Shown here: positions 1-6,421 of the stretch, one piece after another | How the letters are laid out: every line of letters begins with the position of its first letter | Position numbering within the stretch: position 1 is the stretch's first letter | IMG/VR virus record: IMGVR_UViG_3300009151_000295 | Coordinates: 1 to 28,296 of that record | Origin: a virus | DNA length: 28,296 nucleotides | Strand: one strand, 5' to 3' | Program-made: the position numbers and the translations under genes | Notes under the pieces: generated by a model | Database searches by the model: none | What the model was told of the DNA's origin: nothing | What the model saw: the letters and a program-made list of their open reading frames with translations, nothing else

Positions 1-38
1 GGAATGGGCGGGTAAACAAAAGACGTTTTGATGGTCAT
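1..38 (-). CDS. 5' end of a small early phage protein (cut by window edge)
   Basis: On the minus strand an ATG at 38-36 overlaps the TGA stop of the upstream 63-codon gene (ATGA arrangement). It is preceded by a GGAGG-like Shine-Dalgarno sequence inside the end of that gene, about 4 bases away. The visible peptide is MTIKTSFVYPPI, then the window ends. From memory, many small phage proteins of unknown function begin with a similar short segment ending in a hydrophobic-PPIP motif; that is recall, not a search. It would be the fourth gene of the leftward operon and translationally coupled to the gene at 35-226. Function unknown. Only 12 codons can be seen, so the call rests on the start context. 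Confidence 0.5.
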   Translation of the reverse strand, partial: MTIKTSFVYPPI

Positions 39-226
39 GCTGCCTCCGCAAATTTTATAAGAGCTGCCGCAATCTGCATTGCCTGCTCTTTAGTAAGCAC
101 CGCGCTGCAGGACGCTCGCGGCACGGCGATGTTAAGCCAAACCTTTAACGGTTCGCCGTAAGTGTCCCAAGCATCTACATTGATGCGTGTGTCATCTTCT
201 GCCATGACTGTAATGCCTTCTTCCAT
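35..226 (-). CDS. Small acidic hypothetical protein (63 aa)
   Basis: This is a leftward gene of 63 codons. The reading frame is open further upstream, but I chose the ATG at 226-224 because AAGGAG lies exactly 6 bases before it and the longer version would run into the upstream gene. The protein starts MEEGITVMAEDDTRINVD and ends in an alanine-rich helix (AMQIAAALIKFAEAA). There is no signal peptide or membrane segment and no family I recognise. Its Shine-Dalgarno overlaps the stop codon of the 78-aa gene upstream, so the two are probably translated together. Its own stop overlaps the start of the next leftward gene. Likely an early or accessory protein; no function can be assigned. Confidence 0.65.
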   Translation of the reverse strand: MEEGITVMAEDDTRINVDAWDTYGEPLKVWLNIAVPRASCSAVLTKEQAMQIAAALIKFAEAA

Positions 227-232
227 GATGTT

Positions 233-238
233 CTCCTT
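233..238 (-). promoter_or_regulatory. Ribosome binding site that fixes the start of the 63-aa gene
   Basis: Minus-strand AAGGAG, 6 bases before the ATG at 226-224. The TAA stop of the upstream gene (239-237) lies within this element, so a terminating ribosome would sit on the next start. This supports the short start over the longer in-frame one. Confidence 0.7.
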
Positions 239-473
239 AGTTGCCATACAGACTGCGGGGGTAGCCGGCCTCTTCAGGCTCATCAGTGCCTTCAAGCAGC
301 TCGGCGCTGATCTCATGGACGTAGTAGCCGATGTTGCCAACCATCTTGTCAAGTGCATGCTCTTCTGAGAAGGCTTCGACATCAGAGTGCCAATTGCCGT
401 TCACAAAGATACAATACACACGTGGAATGTGGGGGTGCCGTGTAGGCTGTGGGACGCTGTTTTTCATTTTCAT
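237..473 (-). CDS. Small hypothetical protein (78 aa)
   Basis: Leftward gene starting at the ATG at 473-471, preceded by GAAAGG with an 8-base spacer. The protein begins MKMKNSVPQPTRHPH and its second half is acidic, with GTDEPEEAG near the C terminus. The middle (VYCIFVNGNWHSDVEAFSEE) looks like a small alpha/beta fold. I do not recognise the family. It is 32 bases downstream of the 45-codon gene at 506-643 and its stop overlaps the ribosome binding site of the 63-aa gene, so all three look like one operon. Role unknown; position suggests an early accessory function. Confidence 0.65.
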   Translation of the reverse strand: MKMKNSVPQPTRHPHIPRVYCIFVNGNWHSDVEAFSEEHALDKMVGNIGYYVHEISAELLEGTDEPEEAGYPRSLYGN

Positions 474-505
474 GATAGATGCCTTTCAAAGTTCAGGTTG
501 ATTGA

Positions 506-643
506 TTACAGAAAGTTGTCACCATAAACGGATAGCAATGCTGTTTGTAGTTTAAGAGCTGCTATGCAGATCTCAAAAGTTTCCCCTTCCAATGATAAAT
601 CAATCAGAATTTCTAGGAAGTCATGCAATTGTACGTCGTTCAT
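506..643 (-). CDS. Very small hypothetical protein (45 aa), first gene of the leftward operon
   Basis: A 45-codon minus-strand ORF from the ATG at 643-641 to TAA at 508-506, beginning MNDVQLHDFLEILIDLSLEG. It is acidic and predicted to be largely helical. A weak GAAAG sits 9 bases before the ATG. Support: it fills the space between the control region and the 78-aa gene, has the operon's orientation, and leaves only a 32-base gap before the next gene. No family recognised. It could be a chance ORF, but without it this stretch would be empty. Confidence 0.5.
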   Translation of the reverse strand: MNDVQLHDFLEILIDLSLEGETFEICIAALKLQTALLSVYGDNFL

Positions 644-672
644 GGTGTGTAGCTTTCTATAGTCAAGGTGTC

Positions 673-688
673 ACAGCAACGTTGCTGT
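673..688. promoter_or_regulatory. Perfect 16-bp palindrome, probable operator
   Basis: ACAGCAAC followed directly by its reverse complement GTTGCTGT, no mismatch and no spacer. It starts 6 bases downstream of a leftward TACAAT box, that is, about at the expected transcription start of the leftward operon. This is a typical site for a dimeric repressor. The regulator is not identified in this window. Confidence 0.5.
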
Positions 689-694
689 AAGTGC

Positions 695-723
695 ATTGTA
701 CATCCGCTTTTGCAGCTTTGTAC
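695..723 (-). promoter_or_regulatory. Candidate leftward early promoter
   Basis: Minus-strand TACAAT (700-695, five of six to the sigma-70 -10 consensus) with GTACAA 17 bases upstream (723-718), a poor -35. Transcription would start within the palindrome at 673-688 and read the small leftward genes. Weak -35, so moderate to low confidence. Confidence 0.3.
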
Positions 724-932
724 CGCCCTAGCAAAAAAAGTTTTTAAGCCACCACCCAGCCCCTAGATGGTGTATATTACATAACTTGCGGGGCCATGCT
801 CCGTCCCATCAACTTGACTATTGAAAGGTATCTATGTGAACATCTTTTCCATTTCTATAAGCATCACACCAAAAATAAGGCACCTGAAGTCTATACAACT
901 TCAAAGTGCCCTAAAACCAACCAAGGATCAAC

Positions 933-3062
933 ATGGAACCACAGATTGCGCCGACCGGATTCGGCGCAAGTATAGTAACTCCGCAGCAATTATACACCAA
1001 CTATCTTCAGGACCGAGGCTATGATGCCACTGACATAGCACAATTAGGTCTTGAGTTGCTTGATCGTGAGCAAACCCGTGCTCTGCTTGGGCACACCGGT
1101 GAGTGGAGTATACGCATCCCGTATCGTGACATCGACGGCAAGGACACCGGCTTTGACCGCGTTAGGTTATTGCAGCCTCGGTCCAAGATGAAGTACTCAC
1201 AGGCTCGAGCCAGTGGCAGTCATATCTATTTTCCCATCAAAACCAATTGGCGCCGCGTCATTACGGATGTAGACATTCCCGTCATCATCACAGAAGGTGA
1301 ATTCAAGGCATGGTCCATCACCAAAGTGCTGGTTGCAGACACACTGCCTTACGCATGCTTGGGGTTGGCAGGGGTTACTAGCTGGACGGACAAACAGGGG
1401 CTGCACCTGCACAAAGACTTGATGCAGATCATGTGGCGCAAAAAGACTAGTTTTGAGTCCAAGAGCAGACAGGTCTACATCATCTTTGACTATGACGGCG
1501 CCAAGGCTGAAGGCGAGCCCAATGAGCAGGTGGCATTAGCCGAGACTAAGCTAGCAATCACATTGCGTGGGCTTGGCGCTGAGGTCCATCTTTGCCGTGT
1601 CGGTCGCTTCGGTTATGGCGAAGGCAAGAAGTACGCCATTGATGACCATCTGCAGGCTGGTAAGACGCTGACAGAGGTGCTCACCGCAACCAGCATCGTC
1701 ATGAATGGCGTGGATACACTAGATGTGAAGCTACATGAGTTCTCTACAAAGTATGCCATGCTCAATGGCGATGTCATCCGGTTGATGGACGGGCACATTC
1801 TGAACTTTAACAAAGCACGTATAGACTCAGCTCAGCACATCTTCATTCAGACCAGCACCGTGCAAGGCCGCAATGGCGCACCACCTAAGGTTGTTAGCCG
1901 TGAGATACCTCTCATTGAGGAGTACAAGAAGTGGCCCAAGAGGTGCGATATTAAAAAGGTGGGGATCTACCCACGGTACCAGGGACTTAGGGTCACTCCA
2001 GATGGCTGTTACAACTATCTTAACGCTTGGTCGCACTTTCCTGTGGCAGGTGACATCAATTTGTACGCTGAATTCTGCAAGTACTTCTTTAGAGATGAAA
2101 TTGAGTTTATGGAGTATTGGCATGATTGGGTTGCCAACATAGTCCAATTCCCACACCGGCGAAACAACACCACTCCACAGTTTGTGTCTAACAGTGAGGG
2201 CATTGGCAAATCTGCTGTGGCTGAGTTCATAGCAGAGATGCTGGGTCTTGGTGATGGGGCACCGGCAATCATTGTGGGGCCTGATGAGTTGTTTGGCGCC
2301 TTCAATGGGCTGCTACGCAACAAGATCTTTGTGGTGGTGAATGAGCCTTCATCCGATCGTGATGACCATAGCGCTAAGCTAAAGAACTTCATCACATCTA
2401 AGGAGATTACCATCAACAATAAGTACGGGGCGCAATACTCAATAGAGAACTACATCAACTTTGTCTTCACAACCAACAGGCCTTACGTCACAACGATGGG
2501 CAACAGCGCTAGACGTGAAGCTATCTATAAACCGGAGACACTTACCAACGCGGAGACGCAGCCTCTAGTTGTAGCACTCATGCGGTGGGCAAGGGCTGGG
2601 GGATTTGGCGCGGTGCTTAACTGGTACTACAACCGCGACATCTCAACATTTGACCCTTTCAAGGCAGCACCTAACACTAAACGCAAGGCACAAGTCGTGA
2701 AACTTTCTCAATCCGTCACTCAACAATTCGCCAATGACCTCGTCGAATGGGCTAGAACGCATATAAATGGCGTGGCATTCTTTACCAATCAGCAACTGCA
2801 AATACTCTTTAGAGCTTGGCAAGGTGATGAAAGGATGCCCTCAGCTAAGTACGTTAAGTCTGCTTTGGCCGGCATTGCGCCCGGCGATGAAGCTGTGGTG
2901 TTTATGAAGACAGATGCTGGCGATGTGACAAAAAATATTACGATGCGCGGTTGGTTTATAGGCAAAACCAATGATTGGGAGATTTGTAATAAACGAAATG
3001 CTGCAAAAGCTACTGCTGATGCAGTGGCAAAAGAGGTGCAAAATATTACAGATTCCTTCTAA
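933..3062 (+). CDS. TOPRIM-domain primase/helicase replication protein
   Basis: A 709-aa protein that probably primes and unwinds phage DNA during replication. The N-terminal third looks like a TOPRIM-type domain as in DUF3854 proteins: IPVIITEGEFKA (residues 115-126, with the acidic E of TOPRIM) and VYIIFDYDGA (181-190, the DxD pair). The C-terminal half looks like an SF3/DUF5906-type helicase: Walker A SNSEGIGKSA (419-428), Walker B KIFVVVNEP (464-472), sensor NFVFTTNRP (509-517), and RR at 527-528 as possible arginine finger. The start is supported by AAGGAT 4-5 bases before ATG. It is the only replication gene seen and stands between the divergent control region and the terminase genes. 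I infer combined primase and helicase activity from the domain pair; the exact polymerase or primase chemistry is not shown. Confidence 0.8.
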   Translation: MEPQIAPTGFGASIVTPQQLYTNYLQDRGYDATDIAQLGLELLDREQTRALLGHTGEWSIRIPYRDIDGKDTGFDRVRLLQPRSKMKYSQARASGSHIYFPIKTNWRRVITDVDIPVIITEGEFKAWSITKVLVADTLPYACLGLAGVTSWTDKQGLHLHKDLMQIMWRKKTSFESKSRQVYIIFDYDGAKAEGEPNEQVALAETKLAITLRGLGAEVHLCRVGRFGYGEGKKYAIDDHLQAGKTLTEVLTATSIVMNGVDTLDVKLHEFSTKYAMLNGDVIRLMDGHILNFNKARIDSAQHIFIQTSTVQGRNGAPPKVVSREIPLIEEYKKWPKRCDIKKVGIYPRYQGLRVTPDGCYNYLNAWSHFPVAGDINLYAEFCKYFFRDEIEFMEYWHDWVANIVQFPHRRNNTTPQFVSNSEGIGKSAVAEFIAEMLGLGDGAPAIIVGPDELFGAFNGLLRNKIFVVVNEPSSDRDDHSAKLKNFITSKEITINNKYGAQYSIENYINFVFTTNRPYVTTMGNSARREAIYKPETLTNAETQPLVVALMRWARAGGFGAVLNWYYNRDISTFDPFKAAPNTKRKAQVVKLSQSVTQQFANDLVEWARTHINGVAFFTNQQLQILFRAWQGDERMPSAKYVKSALAGIAPGDEAVVFMKTDAGDVTKNITMRGWFIGKTNDWEICNKRNAAKATADAVAKEVQNITDSF

Positions 3063-3069
3063 TTCGTGC

Positions 3070-3222
3070 AGTATTACAACAGCTGATTACACTGCAAAGT
3101 GCTCTAAGTTGTTGTTTCTAAACTCTAATTACATTATTACATATATTACTACTACTAAAACTAAAGGAATATTTATATATATATACTCCCCCGTATATAG
3201 TTTTCGAGCCCGTTGTAATACT
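3070..3222. repeat. 11-bp inverted repeat flanking the AT-rich gap
   Basis: AGTATTACAAC at 3070-3080 is the exact reverse complement of GTTGTAATACT at 3212-3222, with 131 bases between. The arms contain the ATTAC pentamer of the surrounding cluster. They could be paired operator sites bridged by a looping regulator, or boundaries of an origin. Between the arms lies a small AT-rich hairpin. Confidence 0.5.
3180..3199. other. AT-rich hairpin with C-rich loop
   Basis: TATATAC (3180-3186), loop TCCCCC, GTATATA (3193-3199): a 7-bp perfect stem in the primase-terminase gap. The stem is too AT-rich and the following T run too short to call it an intrinsic terminator with confidence. It may be part of an origin or a regulator site. 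Confidence 0.4.
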
Positions 3223-3244
3223 TTTTGTAATAGGCCAAAAATGA

Positions 3245-3271
3245 TCAACTTTTCACCAGAATGTGTATAAT
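3245..3271 (+). promoter_or_regulatory. Promoter for the terminase genes, apparently giving a leaderless mRNA
   Basis: A perfect TATAAT at 3266-3271 lies 7 bases before the ATG at 3279. The expected transcription start falls at or one base before the start codon, and there is no Shine-Dalgarno (the intervening bases are CTAAGCT). The -35 is poor: TCAACT at 3245-3250 with a 15-base spacer. Confidence 0.45.
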
Positions 3272-3278
3272 CTAAGCT

Positions 3279-3731
3279 ATGACTACTGAAAAACGACCCA
3301 TAGGACGCCCTACAAAGTACAACCCAGCACTTTGCGATAAAATTGCAGACATGGGCAAAGAAGGGCTTTCACGTCATCAAATAGGATCGCGCCTTGGGCT
3401 TCACCCTACTAACATATCAGACTGGGAAGCTGTGCACGAGGAGTTTCGCAATGCCTTGAAAGAAGCGAAGCAGCATGCGCTTGATTATTGGGAGACTTTG
3501 GCCCAGAATCACATGATTGAAAACCCAGGCGGACCGCGGATTAACACCGGGCTTTGGTCTCGGTCTATGGCTGCTAGGTTCCCCAATGAGTACCGCGAAA
3601 ACAACAAAGTCGAGGTCGTTGGTAAGAACGACGGAGCCATTCAAGTCGACGTTATCCACGATTTTGCTAAGGACCTGGTTGCTGATCTGCTAGCTGCACG
3701 ACAAGCCGATGCTGAATCCGGCAACAGCTGA
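3279..3731 (+). CDS. terS: Terminase small subunit
   Basis: A 150-aa protein that would recognise phage DNA and regulate the large terminase during packaging. Seen: a basic N terminus (EKRPIGRPTKYNP), then a helix-turn-helix at about residues 29-50 (GLSRHQIGSRLGLHPTNISD), a helical central part, and an acidic C-terminal helix (KDLVADLLAARQADAES) of the kind that contacts the large subunit. The HTH plus position immediately before terL, overlapping it by 23 bases, supports the call. The start lacks a Shine-Dalgarno but has a TATAAT box 7 bases upstream, suggesting a leaderless transcript. Small terminase subunits diverge greatly, so context carries much of the weight. Confidence 0.82.
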   Translation: MTTEKRPIGRPTKYNPALCDKIADMGKEGLSRHQIGSRLGLHPTNISDWEAVHEEFRNALKEAKQHALDYWETLAQNHMIENPGGPRINTGLWSRSMAARFPNEYRENNKVEVVGKNDGAIQVDVIHDFAKDLVADLLAARQADAESGNS

Positions 3732-5136
3732 ACGACTTGCACAGCGCATAGCGTCTGGTCCTAACCTGAATCAAGCATCGCCTGAATGGCAGGCGGCGTT
3801 GAAAGCTCGCGTTAAGTGGCTGTCAATCGCGAACAAGCATCAGATCACACCAGGCGGAGATTGGTGGGACATTTGGCTTCTGCTTGCTGGGCGCGGTGCA
3901 GGTAAGACTCGGTGCGCAGCTGAATGGACTTGGTGGGAAGCTTGGAGCCAACCTGGGACGCGGTGGCTAGTATCAGCTCCGACAGGCGGAGATGTGCGTG
4001 ATGTTTGCTTTGAAGGTGAGTCAGGCTTGATTGCGGTTATGCCACACACTCTCATTGCAGACTACATCAAATCGCTAAATGAGATCAAGCTTGTCAATGG
4101 CAGCATAATCAAAGGCATCCCAGCGTTTGAGCCTTCACGCTTCCGAGGTCCACAGTTCCATGGCGGGTGGCTGGATGAGCTGGCTGCATGGGACTACCTT
4201 GATGACGCATGGAACATGTTGCAGTTTGGCATGCGCCTTGGTAAGCACCCACGGATCATTGCCACCACAACACCTAAGCCAAGGCCCTTGATTGTTGATC
4301 TGGTCAACCGAGATGGGGATGATGTATGCTATACCTCAGCATCCACGTACGATAACATCAAGAACCTCGCACCGAGCTTCCAAAAGCAGATCTTGCAATA
4401 TGAGGGCACGACACTTGGGCGCCAAGAGATTCATGCTGAGATCATCGACCCAGAAGAAGCCGGCATCGTCAAACGCGACTGGTTCAAGCTTTGGCCCCAT
4501 GAGAAGCCGCTGCCACGCTTTGAGTATATTGTGCAGTCCTACGACATTGCCACGTCGGACAAAACTAAGAATGACCCGACCGCGTGTGTGGTGTTTGGCG
4601 TCTTCAAACCCTCGCCCGATAAGCCCATGTCGGCGATGATTATTGACTGCTGGGAAGAACACCTGCAGTATCCTGACCTGCGACCTAAAGTCGTGGACGA
4701 GGCGACCAGCATCTACGGCGACGAGAATGAGTTTGGCTCAGGCAAGAAGGTCGACATGATTTTGATCGAGGACAAGTCCGCCGGCATCTCCCTCATCCAA
4801 GACTTGCGCCGTGCGGGCCTGCAGGTCAGAGGCTACAATCCCGGCAACGCCGATAAGATGATGAGGCTTAATATCGTTGCGCCAATCATCAAGCGTGGAC
4901 TGATTTACGTGCCTGAGTCTACGAATAACCCTGGCGCGCCACGGACCTGGGTCGAGCCACTACTAAACCAGTTATGCTCGTTCCCAGAGGTCAGGCATGA
5001 TGACCTTGTGGATGCAACCTCACAGGCGTTGCGTCTATTACGGGACCAAGGGTTTTTGAACATCGATCCGGTGTACAATGACGATGACTCGTATGACGAG
5101 GACCGCAGCCCACGTATCAACCCATATGCGCAATAA
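3709..5136 (+). CDS. terL: Terminase large subunit (packaging ATPase and nuclease)
   Basis: A 475-aa motor protein that pumps DNA through the portal into the capsid and cuts the concatemer. ATPase domain: Walker A LLLAGRGAGKTR (residues 57-68), Walker B GGWLDELA (152-159, D156 and E157), and the coupling motif ATTTPKP (185-191). RNase-H-like nuclease domain: SYDIATS (277-283, D279), ILIEDKSAG (351-359, D355) and HDDLVDA (430-436, D431/D432), giving the usual acidic triad. Length is normal for the family. It starts inside the end of the small subunit gene, with no clear Shine-Dalgarno, so translation is probably coupled. The C terminus is acidic (NDDDSYDEDR), a common site for portal docking. 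Confidence 0.95.
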   Translation: MLNPATAERLAQRIASGPNLNQASPEWQAALKARVKWLSIANKHQITPGGDWWDIWLLLAGRGAGKTRCAAEWTWWEAWSQPGTRWLVSAPTGGDVRDVCFEGESGLIAVMPHTLIADYIKSLNEIKLVNGSIIKGIPAFEPSRFRGPQFHGGWLDELAAWDYLDDAWNMLQFGMRLGKHPRIIATTTPKPRPLIVDLVNRDGDDVCYTSASTYDNIKNLAPSFQKQILQYEGTTLGRQEIHAEIIDPEEAGIVKRDWFKLWPHEKPLPRFEYIVQSYDIATSDKTKNDPTACVVFGVFKPSPDKPMSAMIIDCWEEHLQYPDLRPKVVDEATSIYGDENEFGSGKKVDMILIEDKSAGISLIQDLRRAGLQVRGYNPGNADKMMRLNIVAPIIKRGLIYVPESTNNPGAPRTWVEPLLNQLCSFPEVRHDDLVDATSQALRLLRDQGFLNIDPVYNDDDSYDEDRSPRINPYAQ

Positions 5137-5138
5137 CT

Positions 5139-6419
5139 ATGGACTATGATGAAACACTAGCTCGCATGCGTGCTGAGATGCTAGCGCAAGGTCAGCAACC
5201 TCAGGTCTACGATGACGGTGCAAGTCAGTTAGGCCAAGACCCAGATATGCTGCAGGTGGGGCTTTTTGGTAAGCGCCCACCCACTATACGCCCACCTGCT
5301 GTAGCTGAGCCCCCTATTAACTTGGCAAGGCGCTCAATACTTGGCTTGCGCCCTACGTCAAACGAGAACTTACCTGCAGTACGCCCACAAGACGTTCCGC
5401 TTCCCGCATCAGCGCCTGCGCCTGCTGTACAAGCGCCTAAGCCAGACTTAGGAAGTTTTGACCCGGGTAGAGGTAGCTACGACGCGCCCTCTGCATTAGG
5501 CGCGCTGGGTGCACTGGTCAACAAAGCTGCAGCAACGCCTATGTCACGTCGTGAGGTGCTACAACGTGCCGGGCAAGCAGTGGTCAATCAGATGCTGCCT
5601 ACACCCAAGATTGCTGATGTCGTGCCTGAGATTGTTGCGCCTTTGGCTCCCTTGACACAGATGGCGCAAACCGCTGCACCTGCTATCAACAGTGCAAAAG
5701 CTGCCGCAAAGATCGCAGCCTACGCGTCCACGATTTGGGAAAATACTGACAGTGCCAAGAAGGCTTATGAGACGTCCACAGGTCAAAGCGTTGGCGATAA
5801 TTGGGACGACCCAGAAGATGTGCCGCATACACAGCTTTGGGCTTCAGTAGAAGAAGGCGACAACTACACTGATGCTGCTAAAGCCGTAGGACTTGATGCT
5901 GAGACTGTTGCTGCGCAAACAAAACTTCCACTTGCAACTGTAAAAGAGCTTATTGGCGATGGCAGCAAATTGCTTGGTGAAGTTGCTGGAATTTCTAATA
6001 CGCGCAATTCACTGGAAGGCATTATGGAAGATGGGCGAGCAAAAGAAGCTGTTCGCGCAACTTCGTATCTTGACGTTTGGAATGACAACAAGTTCTTAGA
6101 TAAAGCTGCCAAAAAAGCTGTCAAGGAAGAAGGCAATGACGCTGATGGCATGGATGTTTACGACAACTTCATAAATCAAGTTGTTGATCGCTTTCGCGAG
6201 ATGGAGCGCGGACATTCAGAATACAACAGCAAAAGCGGCTATACTAAGTACAAAAAACAAAAAGACGCACTCTCAAATGAACTGCACAAGCATCTTATAG
6301 ATGACAACCTCCTTGACGACATTTGGGGTCAGGCAAACGAGTATGGGGGTACTGAATACGAAGACGCTTTAGATCGGATGCGTAAGCATGGGTGGACTGG
6401 CTCTGTTGACAACGAATAG
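5139..6419 (+). CDS. Proline/alanine-rich protein of unknown function sharing DLGSFDPG with the next protein
   Basis: A 426-aa protein not recognised from a named family. Residues 45-105 are proline-rich and probably disordered. DLGSFDPG follows at 103-110 and occurs exactly again near the N terminus of the next protein. An Ala-rich stretch covers about 160-200, and the C-terminal half is charged and helical (AAKKAVKEEGNDADG, YKKQKDALSNELHKH). There is no signal peptide or hydrophobic membrane segment. The start is 2 bases after terL, without a visible Shine-Dalgarno, so it is probably coupled. Lying between terL and portal and sharing a peptide with the giant neighbour, it may be an internal or ejected virion protein; that is inference. 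SRREVL at 136-141 resembles a Tat motif but is internal. Confidence 0.75.
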   Translation: MDYDETLARMRAEMLAQGQQPQVYDDGASQLGQDPDMLQVGLFGKRPPTIRPPAVAEPPINLARRSILGLRPTSNENLPAVRPQDVPLPASAPAPAVQAPKPDLGSFDPGRGSYDAPSALGALGALVNKAAATPMSRREVLQRAGQAVVNQMLPTPKIADVVPEIVAPLAPLTQMAQTAAPAINSAKAAAKIAAYASTIWENTDSAKKAYETSTGQSVGDNWDDPEDVPHTQLWASVEEGDNYTDAAKAVGLDAETVAAQTKLPLATVKELIGDGSKLLGEVAGISNTRNSLEGIMEDGRAKEAVRATSYLDVWNDNKFLDKAAKKAVKEEGNDADGMDVYDNFINQVVDRFREMERGHSEYNSKSGYTKYKKQKDALSNELHKHLIDDNLLDDIWGQANEYGGTEYEDALDRMRKHGWTGSVDNE

Positions 6420-6421
6420 TT

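Larger units (their letters stand above)
644..932. other. Divergent control region between leftward and rightward genes
   Basis: No convincing gene lies in these 289 bases. They hold a perfect 16-bp palindrome (673-688), a leftward -10-like box (695-700), an A7/T5 stretch around 732-745, a TATATT box (773-778) that could serve rightward transcription but lacks a good -35, and two oppositely oriented copies of TTGACTATNGAAAG (653-666 minus, 814-827 plus). The region most likely holds early promoters in both directions. The primase Shine-Dalgarno (AAGGAT, 923-928) lies at its right end. Confidence 0.5.
2937..3231. repeat. Cluster of ATTAC/GTAAT pentamers (iteron-like)
   Basis: ATTAC starts at 2937, 3045, 3073, 3086, 3128, 3136 and 3145; its complement GTAAT starts at 2986, 3215 and 3227. 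That is ten copies in 295 bases, from the last codons of the primase gene through the following AT-rich gap. The three copies at 3128, 3136 and 3145 are 8-9 bases apart. Placement next to a replication gene fits an origin or a regulator-binding array. AT-richness alone raises the chance count, so this is a candidate only. Confidence 0.45.

Noticed and set aside
35-382. Longer 115-aa version of the 63-aa leftward gene
   Set aside because: Its first 52 residues overlap the 78-aa gene in another frame; the AAGGAG at 233-238 supports the shorter start.
821-1024. 67-aa ORF from a TTG before the primase
   Set aside because: It overlaps the primase start by 92 bases and starts with TTG; its sequence looks like random translation. 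A GTG at 836 has a GAAAGG upstream but the same overlap problem.
3180-3240. Hairpin at 3180-3199 as the primase terminator
   Set aside because: The stem is only A-T pairs apart from one G-C, and the following T stretch is short, so termination is not supported.
2971-3270. 99-aa ORF across the primase end and AT-rich gap
   Set aside because: Mostly translates the AT-rich repeat region (Tyr/Ile/Thr runs), no ribosome site, overlaps the primase gene.
5542-5650. Twin-arginine-like SRREVL in the 426-aa protein
   Set aside because: It is internal (residues 136-141) and no hydrophobic export segment follows; an internal start at 5540 has no ribosome site.
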